A stretch of 64,000 nt of DNA from DATCJA01 sp963734635 (GCA_963734635.1 CAVTIA010000014.1:992001-1056000), one strand, 5' to 3'; positions 1 to 8,370 are shown, counted from the stretch's first letter. Program-made: numbers and translations. The notes: generated by a model not told the origin, from the sequence alone.

Positions 1-1
1 C

Positions 2-85
2 GGGCTCGTCCAGCTTTTCTTCCAGGAGCGACGGCAGGCCGTTCGGGACGCCACGCCGTCAGCGCCTGGTGACCGACAGGTATAA
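2..85 (+). CDS. C-terminal end of an unidentified protein
   Basis: Reading frame 2 is open from the window edge to a TAA stop and gives a 27-residue tail (begins GLVQLFFQERRQ, ends APGDRQV). The composition is plausible for a real protein end, but nothing identifies the family. It lies about 100 bases upstream of the tRNA gene. It could equally be a chance open frame in GC-rich DNA. Confidence 0.3.
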   Translation, partial: GLVQLFFQERRQAVRDATPSAPGDRQV

Positions 86-86
86 T
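81..86 (+). promoter_or_regulatory. possible -10 box for the tRNA-Ser gene
   Basis: A perfect TATAAT stands in otherwise GC-rich DNA about 100 bases before the tRNA. No convincing -35 hexamer is seen at the usual 17-base spacing. The assignment to the tRNA is by position only. Confidence 0.3.
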
Positions 87-185
87 TGAACGTTCGGCAA
101 TCCGGAAGCGTACGTGACGTGCGCAGTCGTACGTAGTGTCCGGCTTTAGCCGGACCTACATCCGGCTTTGCGCGTTCACACGACC

Positions 186-276
186 GGAGAGGTACCGAAG
201 TGGTCGTAACGGGGGCGCCTCGAAAGCGTCTTGTCGGGTAACCGGCACGTGGGTTCGAATCCCACCCTCTCCGCCA
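186..276 (+). tRNA. tRNA-Ser (anticodon CGA)
   Basis: The acceptor stem GGAGAGG pairs with CCTCTCC. The anticodon stem GGCGC/GCGTC encloses the loop CTCGAAA (anticodon CGA, reading UCG codons). A long variable arm typical of tRNA-Ser follows, then a T arm with GGTTCGAATCC, discriminator G and an encoded CCA. It is the only complete tRNA in the window. Its 3' end recurs several times up to 36.5 kb, so it appears to be the attachment target for the neighbouring island. Confidence 0.95.
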
Positions 277-299
277 ATTCTCGCACTGCGAGAATTGGC
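273..299 (+). terminator. perfect 12-bp hairpin beginning in the tRNA GCCA end
   Basis: GCCAATTCTCGC, the loop ACT and GCGAGAATTGGC form a perfect inverted repeat whose left arm starts with the discriminator and CCA of tRNA-Ser. No T-run follows, so it is not a canonical intrinsic terminator. It may end the tRNA transcript, protect the 3' end, or be a fold-back generated during integration at the tRNA. Confidence 0.45.
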
Positions 300-323
300 A
301 CCTCGGGCGGTCTTCAGGCATCG

Positions 324-346
324 CACGATGCGCTTCGCGCATCGTG
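324..346. repeat. perfect 10-bp hairpin between tRNA and its truncated copy
   Basis: CACGATGCGC, the loop TTC and GCGCATCGTG form a second perfect stem 24 bases after the first one. It lies immediately before the first duplicated tRNA 3' end. There is no T-run. Its position suggests a junction structure at the island end, but no function can be read from it. Confidence 0.4.
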
Positions 347-354
347 ACTTGGCA

Positions 355-375
355 CGAATCCCACCCTCTCCGCCA
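355..375 (+). repeat. copy 2 of the tRNA-Ser 3' end (att-like)
   Basis: This is an exact 21-base copy of tRNA positions 256-276, from the T-loop CGAATCC through CCA, without the rest of the tRNA. Integrative elements that insert at tRNA genes leave this kind of duplicated 3' end. It lies only 79 bases after the tRNA, so it could be a remnant of a lost short insertion. Confidence 0.85.
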
Positions 376-1127
376 AACACACTCGCTGGCGAATGATCGC
401 AGGCGAGCTACGGTGGATGGCTCACTGACGCACATGAGATCCGCCGTGGCCCGTAGGGCAAAGGTGGACAAATCCCACCTCTCTTCGCCATCCACATTGG
501 CAATGAATACGGATATTTACGGTAACGGGCTGTGTCTCAACACGAAGCTCCGCGTGCTGGCGTACGACGAAGTCAGCGCCGCGGATCGCTCGATACCTCG
601 TCGGCGCACCCGCGCGAGGTCCATCGTGCAGCGATCCTGCCGACCCCCGACCCCCGCTGTGATCATCGTCGTGCACAACACCCCGAGTGGCGACGGACTC
701 AGAGCCCTCGCGACGTCGCATTGACGCAGCGACTGCGGGGCCTCGGCCACGCTCCTCGGCATTGCGGTCCTTGATGACCTGATGATTGGTGATGGCCAAT
801 ACTGCCAATACTGCAGCCTCACCTGAGGCCGACGCTGAGTCGTAACGCCAGGCTCCGACACGCCGTCGTTCCAAGACACCCGCGCGACAGGCGCGGGTTC
901 CATCTCGACGGGTAGTTACTACCCGCCGCCGAGTGCCGTTCCACTCTCTCCGTCCCTCGCAGAGGCGGAGCGCTTTCTCCGTGCGTCACGCTCGCGGACA
1001 TTCCTTGCGCCTGCGTGATCAGAAGGTCTTCCATTTGGTGAAGAGCTCTCTCCGCACTGACGTAGAAACCGCCGTCCACACGCCTGACCGTGCCAACCCG
1101 GTCACGTACAATGGCGCGAGGTGCAAA
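376..1127. other. gene-poor stretch with a degenerate att copy and a palindrome
   Basis: No convincing coding region is seen. A degenerate copy of the tRNA 3' end lies at about 470-490 (AAATCCCACC then TCGCCA). A perfect palindrome CGGGTAGT-T-ACTACCCG lies at 909-925. The last 20 bases hold the ribosome-binding region (GCGAGG) of the next gene. The open frames here have no recognisable domains and are probably chance. Confidence 0.4.
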
Positions 1128-1370
1128 ATGACCCTCAACTACAAGGACAGGATTCAGCGAGATCCCCGAATCGCGGGAGGGCAGGCCGTCATCAAGGGAA
1201 CGCGGGTAACGTTGAGCACGGTCCTTGCCAGCCTTGCGGAAGGGGCGACGCTGGATGAGATCCTGAAGGATTTCCCGACGCTCACCCAAGAAGACGTTCG
1301 CGCCGCCATCGCGTTTGCGGCGGCATCTGCGCAGGAGGATCTCCCCGTCGTCGAGGCCCCGGCGCGGTGA
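1128..1370 (+). CDS. DUF433 antitoxin-like protein
   Basis: This 80-residue protein has the DUF433 pattern: an N-terminal stretch ending IAGGQAVIKGTRV, then a helix-turn-helix-like stretch ILKDFPTLTQEDVRAAI. DUF433 proteins are the usual upstream partner of DUF5615 PIN-like proteins and are thought to act as the antitoxin and probable autorepressor. The ATG is preceded by GCGAGG at good spacing. The stop overlaps the GTG of the next gene, so the pair is translationally coupled. The module lies inside the tRNA-Ser island, where TA pairs often stabilise mobile DNA. Confidence 0.88.
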   Translation: MTLNYKDRIQRDPRIAGGQAVIKGTRVTLSTVLASLAEGATLDEILKDFPTLTQEDVRAAIAFAAASAQEDLPVVEAPAR

Positions 1371-1726
1371 AGATCAAACTGGACGAGAACCTGCCGATTC
1401 GCCTTGTCCCGCTCCTGACCCATCTCGGCCACGATGTGGAGACCGTACCGGATGAGCAGATCGCCGGGCGGGATGATGATGTCGTGTGGAGTGCAGCTCA
1501 GGCCGACGGCCGATTTCTCGTGACGCAGGATCTCGACTTTTCGGACGCTCGCAAGTATGCGCCAGGGACACATCACGGACTTCTGCTGATCAGGCTGCCG
1601 CAGCCTAGCCGAACTGCGCTCTTCGACAGGGTCTCCACACTCTTTAGGACGGAGGCCGTTGACAGTTGGCGCGGTTGCATCGTCTCGGCGACGCCCAGGA
1701 AGGTCCGCGTCAAGAGACCTGAATGA
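1367..1726 (+). CDS. DUF5615 PIN-like toxin
   Basis: This 119-residue protein starts MKIKLDENLP and continues with the DUF5615 layout: an acidic N-terminal LDEN, then DDDVVWSAAQADGRFLVT, and QDLDFSD with the second acidic cluster. These positions match the predicted metal-binding acids of PIN-fold nucleases. It starts at a GTG that overlaps the TGA of the DUF433 gene. It probably cleaves RNA when free and is neutralised by its partner. Its length is normal for the family and it looks intact. Confidence 0.85.
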   Translation: MKIKLDENLPIRLVPLLTHLGHDVETVPDEQIAGRDDDVVWSAAQADGRFLVTQDLDFSDARKYAPGTHHGLLLIRLPQPSRTALFDRVSTLFRTEAVDSWRGCIVSATPRKVRVKRPE

Positions 1727-1789
1727 CATGGCTGTGATAGCGACCACGATCGACCGACATTCTCCCTCGTCGACGAAGATCCGCCGGCA

Positions 1790-1910
1790 TCGGTCCGGGC
1801 AAGATGGGAAGCGGCTACTTCGTTTTGCGGTTTCTCGCGAGGATTTCGGTAAGGATCTGGACGTCGTGCTCTGTTCGATCCTGCGTTCGCTGAGTCGTCG
1901 GGCAGTTCTC
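1790..1910 (+). pseudogene. remnant of a DUF559-like nuclease tail (TOTE-associated)
   Basis: A short frame reading GKRLLRFAVSREDFGKDLD and then a leucine-rich helix ending LRSLSRR matches the C-terminal tail of the nuclease domain at about 19.3 kb (FVLRFLAEDVGKNLDAVLD then ILRAMSRR). Only the last 35 or so residues of the domain are present. It lies about 60 bases before repeat A and the 2072 att copy. The other nuclease tail also lies upstream of repeat A plus an att copy. This suggests a second, almost wholly deleted copy of the same mobile module. Confidence 0.6.
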
Positions 1911-1970
1911 CGTCAGCGCTCATCGCCATGGCACGACCGTCGTTACGAGCCTGAATTGGCGACACTTATC

Positions 1971-2071
1971 GTTCTTGGATCGTTCCAACTCGGAGGGCCT
2001 TGAGTGTTTCTGGAGGTTTGAGCGTTTCAGAAAATGCCGTAAGTTATTGAAGGACGCGATTTCGCGCGGTC
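1971..2071. repeat. repeat A, copy 1
   Basis: Member of a dispersed family with the core TGGATCGTTCCAACTCGGA. In this copy it runs about 100 bases directly into the tRNA 3'-end copy at 2072. On the minus strand it encodes a short tail, LKPPETLKALRVGTIQER, followed by a stop. Related copies are at 8371, 16892, 20298 and 52496, with a fragment at 59499. Confidence 0.8.
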
Positions 2072-2168
2072 CGAATCCCACCCTCTCCGCCAACCTGCAA
2101 CTAATTGACCATCAAAGACTTGCGTCGCACTGACGCATTGTCTTCGCCTCGGCGAAAAACTTGACAAA
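2072..2168. repeat. 97-bp att-like repeat B, proximal copy
   Basis: Starts with an exact copy of the last 21 bases of tRNA-Ser and continues for 76 bases. It matches 36519-36615 at 91 of 97 positions with no gap, in the same orientation. On the minus strand the outer part encodes a tail, FVKFFAEAKTMRQCDASL, then a stop. The two copies bracket 34.4 kb and look like recombination ends of an island. Confidence 0.85.
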
Positions 2169-2519
2169 AGCCAGACATTTGAACATCGCCGGCCGGTGAG
2201 GCGCGTTGGTGTTTTCAAAATTCACTCTGCATCGCAAGAGGTCAGGGCGAAAAGTCGACTCGCGAGCACGTCCCTATTAACTCGAGCTTTGAAGTTTCGT
2301 TGGGAAAATTCGGAACGCGATTCCCAACGTCGGCAACTTTCGCCAGAATATCGGGGATAACATCCCGCGCGCCCCAGCGTTCCTAATCCCCTTACTTTTA
2401 TTTCCCAACGGCGACTCAAAACGGATATCTATAGCGCCGACGGGGAACCCGCCGAGCGATAGACCGTGTGCAACGACGGTTGCGTCCTCGATTTGATACA
2501 CCACTGAGACGGAGAAACC
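2169..2519. other. leader region of the truncated TonB receptor
   Basis: 350 bases with no convincing gene. The region is less GC-rich than its surroundings. It ends in a good ribosome-binding site (GAGACGGAGAAACC) for the receptor at 2520. No clear sigma-70 pair was recognised. Confidence 0.4.
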
Positions 2520-3239
2520 ATGAATCACTGGAGATCGCTGACCCTCACGCTGGTGCTATTCGCTTTCGCTCCTGCGGCCGCCTCCGCGCAGGCGACCTTG
2601 GCGGGAACAGTCAGAGACGCGTCGGGCGGAGTGCTGCCGGGCGTAACGGTGGAAGCCGCAAGTCCGGTACTGCTTGAGAAAGTGCGAACCACGGTGACTG
2701 ACGGATCGGGTTTATATCGGTTGCCCGAGCTACCGCCCGGACCGTATTCGTTGACCTTCACGCTGCCTGGCTTCGCAACGGTCAAACGCGACGGCATCGT
2801 CCTGACCGCAATCCAAGTGGCGACAGTCGACGCGGAACTGCGGGTCGGCGAAGTCAGCGAGACGATTACGGTGTCCGGAGAGGCGCCGATCGTCGATGTG
2901 CAGAGCGCGCGGCGAGGACAGACCCTGCAGGACGAGACACTCAAGACACTCCCCGCGACCCGTGGCTACAACGCCGTCGTGCTCGTCGTGCCGTCGATCA
3001 CCGGGATGACGAACCAGATCGATCTGGCTCCAACTATGCGCAATTTCGCCAGCCACGGTGGCCGGAGTCAGGAAGGGCGCGTGACGCTGGACGGTCTGAA
3101 CACAGGTGCCGGCTTCAATACTGGTGGGGTCTCCTTCTACATGCTCGATACGGGCGGCGCCCAGGAAATGACGTTTACCCTTTCCGGCGCCCTCGGCGAG
3201 GCCGAAGTAGGCGGACCCGGGCGGGGCTCCGGCCGATGA
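2520..3239 (+). pseudogene. TonB-dependent receptor, N-terminal part only (truncated)
   Basis: Encodes a signal peptide (MNHWRSLTLTLVLF...SAQA), a carboxypeptidase-regulatory-like beta-sandwich at about residues 27-105, and the beginning of a plug domain with GEVSETITVSG. It also has TRGYNAVVLVVPSITG and the TLDGLNTGAGF region typical of acidobacterial Oar-like receptors. It stops after 239 residues, whereas family members are about 1000. Homology ends after GALGEAEVGGP near 3222, where the frame continues into the DNA of a different gene. The beta-barrel is absent, so the product cannot form a channel. The start has a good Shine-Dalgarno sequence. Confidence 0.85.
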
Positions 3240-3786
3240 CACCGTCGTTTACGCGCGGCCGGATGATGCGTCAGACAAAGGAGCGTCCTGGCGTGCCCCG
3301 CTGCTCGAGTACAACAAGAAGGAATCTAACAATCCGCTCGCGCTCTTGCCCGCCTGGCAGCTTTATGACAACCGCGTCTACGGCAGGCTCGTCGAGAAGT
3401 TCGGTCTCGGAAACGTCTACATCCTGTCGGCAGGTTGGGGATTGATCAGCGCAAGCTTTCTCACGCCCGACTACGACATCACGTTCTCGTTCGTGAAGCC
3501 GAAGGACGCGTACAAGCGCAGGCGGAAGTCAGACAGGTACAGGGATTTCGAGATGCTGCCGACGAACACAGGAGAGCCTATGGTGTTCTTCGGGTGCAAG
3601 GACTACCTGCCGCTCTTCGCCGCGCTGACGTCATCTATCAACGCGCCGAAAACCGTCTTCTACAATTCCGCGCAGATACCGCAGATACGGCGATGTGTGC
3701 TGAAGCGGTTCGAGACGAGGACGCGCACGAACTGGCATTACGAATGCGCGAATGCGTTCCTCGATGGGACTCTCACCGCGGCTTAG
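3211..3786 (+). pseudogene. YaaA/DUF6884-like protein, lacking its N-terminus
   Basis: The frame is open from a stop at 3208 and reads DPGGAPADDTVVYARPDD onward with no start codon. It continues through LALLPAWQLYDNRVYGRL, the family-like ILSAGWGLIS motif, and ends NWHYECANAFLDGTLTAA. The ILSAxxGLI motif followed by YD resembles the YaaA / DUF6884 group, though the exact function of this subgroup is unknown to me. Homologues would carry a short N-terminal strand with a CxxxK-like loop, which is missing here. The lost part was replaced by the TonB receptor fragment, so this gene and that receptor were joined by one deletion or insertion event near 3222. Confidence 0.6.
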
Positions 3787-4048
3787 TCTTCAACCCTTTG
3801 GCGATGAAATTGCTCGTCAACCCGGCGCGGGCGCTCTCGTCACTGGAAGGAAGCCCTCTCGGTTTGCCACGCTCTATGCGGTGACGTTGCGGCGGACCTC
3901 CCGTCCGCCTATTCACGATGTTTTGTGCGTCTGATCAGTCACCGTAGAACCCTGCCCCTCAGTTCGTCCCCGGTTGATAACCAAACCCGATCGTCTGTTA
4001 GAGGGTCGGACACGATTATGGGCTCCGCCCCCCTGATATTCTGTCCCA

Positions 4049-4405
4049 ATGACCGATCGCAACTCCCGAACGGTGTATTCGACTGCCACTGGAAGCACCT
4101 GCACCAAGTGCGGATGGCCCGAGCGTGACTGCAAGTGCAGCAGCCAGTTCACCCGCGAGCAGCCGCTGCCGTCACGCATCATCGCCAAGCTCCGGATGGA
4201 GAAGAAAGGACGCGGCGGCAAGACGATGACCGTGGTCTACGACCTGCCTCAGAACGCGGCCTTCCTCAAGGAGCTCGCCGGCGAATTGAAACGCGCGTGC
4301 GGGACGGGCGGCGCGGTCGTGGACGGCGGCGTCGAAATTCAGGGCGATTTGCGCGACCGCGTGAGGGACGTTCTCGTGAAGAAGGGATGGACGGTCAAAG
4401 GTTAG
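4049..4405 (+). CDS. yciH: SUI1/eIF1-like translation factor YciH
   Basis: This 118-residue protein has the YciH/SUI1 architecture. A short N-terminal Cys-rich stretch (CTKCGWPERDCKC) could bind zinc. The eIF1 fold follows with KGRGGKTMTVVYDLP, the central helix LKELAGELKRACGTGG, and VEIQGDLRDRV near the end. SUI1 proteins bind the small ribosomal subunit and influence start-codon fidelity. Length and motifs are normal and the gene appears complete. No strong Shine-Dalgarno is visible before the ATG. It is a housekeeping-type gene that now lies inside the tRNA-Ser-bounded segment. Confidence 0.9.
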   Translation: MTDRNSRTVYSTATGSTCTKCGWPERDCKCSSQFTREQPLPSRIIAKLRMEKKGRGGKTMTVVYDLPQNAAFLKELAGELKRACGTGGAVVDGGVEIQGDLRDRVRDVLVKKGWTVKG

Positions 4406-4421
4406 ATCGGGTCGAGTCACG

Positions 4422-4799
4422 CTATTTCTTGATCGGCTTCGTGATCAGCCTGGGCTCCTGACGGTCGCCTCGCACTCCGATCGCAGGCACGAAGTCCTCG
4501 TCTGGCATTTCGCGCGCCAGGCCTGTCGCGACGTCGTGCGCGTCTCGCGCTTTGCGCCTTCCTGCAATCATGGCTTGCTTGTGTGCGTCGCTCAGAACCC
4601 GTTTCGGTTTGACTCGTCTTGGAAGCTTTGTCGCGGGTGGGTTCTGGGTTGGGATATCTGGCTGTGCCCGGCGGGCGTCGCCACCCGCCGCTGCGGTACC
4701 GTTGAGAGCCGCGATTGCCTTGTCAACGGCCGCGAGTTGGTCGACCAGTTCCCGTCGTTGCCTTTCAAGCATGCGCACAATTTTTTCTAACTCGGCCAT
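4422..4799 (-). CDS. small hypothetical protein with coiled-coil N-terminus
   Basis: This 125-residue protein starts MAELEKIVRMLERQRRELVDQ, a clear amphipathic helix or coiled coil of about 35 residues. A Pro/Ala-rich linker and a very basic segment (PRRVKPKRVLSDAHKQAMIA) follow, suggesting nucleic-acid binding. I chose the internal ATG because upstream frame residues overlap the end of prfC and look non-natural. The gene lies 26 bases downstream of prfC on the same strand, so it may be co-transcribed with it. The function is unknown. Confidence 0.55.
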   Translation of the reverse strand: MAELEKIVRMLERQRRELVDQLAAVDKAIAALNGTAAAGGDARRAQPDIPTQNPPATKLPRRVKPKRVLSDAHKQAMIAGRRKARDAHDVATGLAREMPDEDFVPAIGVRGDRQEPRLITKPIKK

Positions 4800-4825
4800 G
4801 TCGTAAGGATAGTCGTAGTGTTCAA

Positions 4826-6472
4826 TTACGCGCGCAGAACGGCCGGTGATTCTTCCAGCAGGGGAACATCTGGATGGTGGCGCGCAAAGTACTGCAACGC
4901 CCAGGGTGAATCGAACAGCAGCACGGCACGTCCATGTCGGTCCGTGGCCACAATACCCTGCCCGCCGAGACGAGGCACCTGCAGCGCAGGCTCGCCAAGC
5001 CATCGCGCGGATGTATATACGGCAGGGTCAATCGCCACGGCGACGTCGTATTCCGTCTGCAGACGATTCGCGACCACTTCAAACTGCAATGCCCCAACGA
5101 CGCCGACGAGCGGCTCGCGGCGACCGGCGGACGCGTAAAACACCTGCATCAGCCCTTCTTCCTCCAGCTGACGAATGCCCTCGTCGAATTGTTTGTGGCG
5201 TGTGTTCAACAACCGCACCCGACCGAAGTGTTCAGCAGGAAAGCGGGGCAGCTCGCGAAACCGAACAGGGGCACCAGAATGGAGTGTGTCGCCGATCGCG
5301 AAGTGCCCCGGGTTGACAAGGCCGATGATGTCACCTGCGTATGCCACGCTGATTGTCTCGCGGTCCCGCCCGAAAAACCGGTACGCGCGCGACGCCCGCA
5401 GTGCCTTGCCGACGCGGCTGTTCGAGAGGACCATGTCCTTGGTGAATCGACCCGAACAGAGACGAACGAAGGCCACCCGATCGCGGTGTCGAGGATCCAT
5501 GTTTGCTTGGATCTTGAAGACGAAGCCGGTAACCCGCTCGTCGGTGGGCGCCACGACGCCGTCGTCGCTGAGGCGCGGCTGCGGCGCCGGCGCCAGTTCG
5601 ACAAGCGCCTGAAGAAACGGCTCAAGTCCAAAATTCGTCAACGCGCTACCGAAGAAGACGGGTGTTTGCCGACCTGCACGATACTCATCGACGTCGAAGG
5701 ATGTGCCTGCGTGGATGATGACGTCGAGCGATTCGCGGAAGTGCGCATAGACATTTTCGCCGAGCAGTTCCCGGGCTTCAGGATCATCCAGTGACGACAG
5801 CGTTTCCGGAGCGCGGTGCTGCCCCTGCGCCTCGCGTTCGTATCGATGCAGTGTCTGGTGGCGAAGGTCGTAAACGCCCCGAAAACTCGCGGCGCTGCCG
5901 ATCGGCCAGTTCACGGGTGCGGCGGCGATTCCGAGTGTGCGCTCAACGTCGTCGAGCAGCGCCAGCGGATCGCGCGCGGGCCGGTCGAACTTATTCACAA
6001 ACGTCAGGATCGGGAGTCGATGGCGCCGGCATACCTCGAAGAGTTTCCGCGTCTGATCCTCGACGCCATTGGCCGCGTCGATCACCATCACGACGCTGTC
6101 GGCGGCGATGAGCGCGCGATACGTATCCTCGCTGAAGTCCATGTGCCCCGGCGTATCGAGCAGCGACACGCGGCGACCCTGCAGCTCGAACTCCAGGGCG
6201 GCGGATGTAATCGAGATACCGCGCTGCTGTTCGAATTCCATCCAGTCCGAGGTGGCGTGACGTCGTGCCGCGCGTCCCCGAACAGCACCTGCGAGCTCGA
6301 TGGCACCCGCATACAGCAACAACTTCTCGGTCAGCGTGGTCTTGCCTGCGTCAGGGTGCGAAATGATGGCGAACGTGCGGCGTCTCGATACCTCACGCTC
6401 GAGTTCATCCGAAGTGGATGGGGTGCCGCGGTTCTCAGGTTCGGCCGGGATCGAATCGGATAGGGGATTCAC
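4826..6472 (-). CDS. prfC: peptide chain release factor 3
   Basis: This 548-residue translational GTPase removes RF1/RF2 from the ribosome after termination. The G domain has G1 (HPDAGKTTL near residue 40), the ISITSAAL switch region, G3 DTPGHMDFSEDT and G4 NKFD. Domain II follows (residues about 300-400, FVFKIQANMDPRHRDRVAF), then the RF3-specific C-terminal domain (VGALQFEVVANRL). Length matches the family (about 530) and no frameshift is seen. The start is a GTG. It is an ordinary core gene, so the surrounding segment may be original chromosome captured between island repeats. Confidence 0.96.
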   Translation of the reverse strand: MNPLSDSIPAEPENRGTPSTSDELEREVSRRRTFAIISHPDAGKTTLTEKLLLYAGAIELAGAVRGRAARRHATSDWMEFEQQRGISITSAALEFELQGRRVSLLDTPGHMDFSEDTYRALIAADSVVMVIDAANGVEDQTRKLFEVCRRHRLPILTFVNKFDRPARDPLALLDDVERTLGIAAAPVNWPIGSAASFRGVYDLRHQTLHRYEREAQGQHRAPETLSSLDDPEARELLGENVYAHFRESLDVIIHAGTSFDVDEYRAGRQTPVFFGSALTNFGLEPFLQALVELAPAPQPRLSDDGVVAPTDERVTGFVFKIQANMDPRHRDRVAFVRLCSGRFTKDMVLSNSRVGKALRASRAYRFFGRDRETISVAYAGDIIGLVNPGHFAIGDTLHSGAPVRFRELPRFPAEHFGRVRLLNTRHKQFDEGIRQLEEEGLMQVFYASAGRREPLVGVVGALQFEVVANRLQTEYDVAVAIDPAVYTSARWLGEPALQVPRLGGQGIVATDRHGRAVLLFDSPWALQYFARHHPDVPLLEESPAVLRA

Positions 6473-6845
6473 CCCTTCACTGTACCTGTATACGAGCGCC
6501 TAAGGCCTGGTGCGACAGGCATGTTCCGGAAACCGTCTGTTTTGATTCCAACGCGAACGTTGTTGCCGCATAGGTGATGCCCATCAGCCTGAGGGCGTCA
6601 ATGACTTCCAGCGCACGAGCCCCTCAGAGCGCGCGGACGCTACGCACGTATTCCTCCGGAGGTCAATCGTCGTCGTCCGCGTCTTCAGCGACCCTGTTCA
6701 GGAAAAAAATGTGGTAGGACGTCCGCCAGCTCATTGACGCCGACGTTCAATGAGGCCCCGGCGCTGCGGATGTATGCTTCCGGCTTGGTTGAATAGAGGG
6801 CATCCATTCGTCGCCGGCACACCGGAGTTTCGGCGGCGCAAAGCG
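6473..6845. other. intergenic region with an inverted repeat
   Basis: No gene is seen between the start of prfC and the end of the cold-shock gene. A perfect inverted repeat CTCATTGA (6730-6737) / TCAATGAG (6747-6754) with a 9-base loop lies about 90 bases past the cold-shock stop codon. It could be the end of that transcript, although no T-run follows. Confidence 0.4.
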
Positions 6846-7049
6846 TTATGTCGACGTACGCCGAACGTTCTCGGCCCGTGGCCCTTTCGGTCCCTGTCGG
6901 ATTTCAAATTCCACGCTGTCACCCTCGCGTAGGTCGTTGATTCCCTCGCCATATATGGCGCTCTGATGGAAGAAATATTCGTTTCCGTTTTCGTCCTTGA
7001 TGAACCCAAACCCCTTGTCTACTCGTAGCGTCCGAATCTTGCCCGTCAT
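6846..7049 (-). CDS. cold-shock domain protein
   Basis: This 67-residue protein has a single cold-shock domain. It carries the RNP1 motif KGFGFI at residues 12-17 and an RNP2-like YFFHQSAI, in the order seen in CspA-type RNA chaperones. It ends in a short basic tail. The start ATG is preceded by GAGGTG at 6-base spacing, which I prefer over a GTG two codons upstream. Such proteins bind single-stranded RNA and loosen structure. A longer untranslated leader could lie in the gene-less 580 bases upstream. Confidence 0.93.
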   Translation of the reverse strand: MTGKIRTLRVDKGFGFIKDENGNEYFFHQSAIYGEGINDLREGDSVEFEIRQGPKGPRAENVRRTST

Positions 7050-7634
7050 GCTCACCTCGACTTCGTCATGTGGATTGACCGAAGAACTACAGCGACGATT
7101 CTATACGGCCGCTTACGCCGCGCTCGGCAGCGGGACGAAGAGTTGGTAGGGTTGTCCAGCCGATTCGCCCTGGGGTAGCAGATGTGGGACGCACACCGCC
7201 AGAGGACAAATCCTCGAAATTCTTTGGAAATGACGGCGGACACGGCGTCCGCCATCGTTCGCTGATGCACCAGGGGGATGTTCCGCAAATACCTGTCTGC
7301 GGAACACGTGGACGATGCCCTTGGCTGATCGAAAACTGACGGAGTCTTTAAGCTCTCTCAAGACAGATTTTCGGGACAGCCTGATCCTTGGCCCGATTCT
7401 GCGTTGGCGAACGATGGACGTTGTGGCTCGACGATAGGCGTTTCGGTTGAGCGGCCGCCCTCTGAATCGTTACGCGTATCATGAGGGCCTTCCGTCCCGC
7501 TCACATCGTTGACGTCTCAGATCACCCCTGCTGCGCCATTCACACACGTGTGCGATCCCTCACCTCTACGGAGTCTTCACTTCTGGTTGTCGGAGGGCAT
7601 CTATAGCAAGTAGAATGGTTGCTGGAGTTGCGTG
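7050..7634. other. gene-less region between cold-shock gene and Phd/PIN pair
   Basis: No open frame here has a recognisable domain. The cold-shock leader and its promoter must lie in the left part. The end holds the GGAG ribosome-binding site of the antitoxin gene. Nothing else could be assigned. Confidence 0.4.
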
Positions 7635-7931
7635 ATGTCAGAAAAGGTGTCCACGATCGACGTGCGGCAGCGAATCGGCGACATGCTCAACCGCGTTGCC
7701 CTCCGTCGGGACGAATTCATCATCGAGCGGAAGGGCAGAGCCCTGGCGGCCCTGGTACCCATCGAGCGGCTCGAACAGATGCGACGGTTCGCACGTCGGC
7801 AGGCGCTCGATTTCATGGCAGAGCAGAAGAGCGGGGGTAGCCTGACCGAGAGAACGGCGACCGACCTGTCCCTTGAGGCGCAGGCCTGGGCCCGGAAGCC
7901 GAGCCGGAAATCGCGACGCCGAGCGAAGTAA
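7635..7931 (+). CDS. Phd/YefM-type antitoxin
   Basis: This 98-residue protein starts MSEKVSTIDVRQRIGDMLNR and continues RDEFIIERKGRALAALVPIE. This is the Phd/YefM fold, in which the N-terminal half binds DNA and the C-terminal half wraps the toxin. The C-terminus is strongly basic (KPSRKSRRRAK). It is followed two bases later by a PIN-domain gene, so it should neutralise that toxin and repress the operon. The ATG has GGAG at good spacing. The gene is complete. Confidence 0.88.
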   Translation: MSEKVSTIDVRQRIGDMLNRVALRRDEFIIERKGRALAALVPIERLEQMRRFARRQALDFMAEQKSGGSLTERTATDLSLEAQAWARKPSRKSRRRAK

Positions 7932-7933
7932 CC

Positions 7934-8356
7934 GTGCTCCGCGTCGTGCTGGACGCGAACGTCTATGTCAGCGCGATCATTCGGCCCGAAGGCCCGCCAG
8001 GTCGTGTGGTCGACCGGTTCCTGCGCGATTCGGCGTTCGCGATCGTGCTCTCGCCAGCGATTGTCGAAGAGACGCTCCGCGCCTTGGCGTACCCGAAAGT
8101 CCGGAAATACATCCGTCGCACCGTCGATCCCGAACTGTGGTTCGAAGACATTGTCCTCCTCGCGGAGCTGGTCGCTGGCGATCATGCGAGGAGCGGCGCC
8201 AGCGCCGACCCGGACGATGACAAGTATCTTGCTGCGGCGCTCGAAGGGCGCGCGACGCTGGTGGTGACGGGCGATCCCAACGTGTTGGCGCTCGGAGAGT
8301 ACGAAGGCATTCGAATCGTGAGCCCACGCGTGTTTCTGGGATTGCTCGGCGGCTGA
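7934..8356 (+). CDS. PIN-domain toxin (COG1569-type)
   Basis: This 140-residue PIN nuclease starts at GTG with MLRVVLDANVYVSAII, which carries the first catalytic Asp. It has an internal acidic residue near VEETLRALAYPKV, then ADPDDDKYLAAALEG and VTGDPNVLAL with the remaining metal ligands. These proteins degrade RNA when not held by their antitoxin. It lies two bases after the Phd-like gene, in a typical bicistronic TA arrangement. It ends shortly before a repeat A copy, so the TA pair and the repeat may have travelled together. Confidence 0.88.
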   Translation: MLRVVLDANVYVSAIIRPEGPPGRVVDRFLRDSAFAIVLSPAIVEETLRALAYPKVRKYIRRTVDPELWFEDIVLLAELVAGDHARSGASADPDDDKYLAAALEGRATLVVTGDPNVLALGEYEGIRIVSPRVFLGLLGG

Positions 8357-8370
8357 GACGGCTCCCGAAT

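Noticed and set aside
136..396. Open frames on both strands across the tRNA-Ser gene
   Set aside because: They read through the tRNA and its hairpins; such frames (giving peptides like GGEGGIRTHVP) are common artefacts over tRNA-Ser genes.
3752..4048. Small frames between the YaaA-like gene and yciH
   Set aside because: No domain, no ribosome-binding site, Arg/Pro-rich; treated as intergenic.
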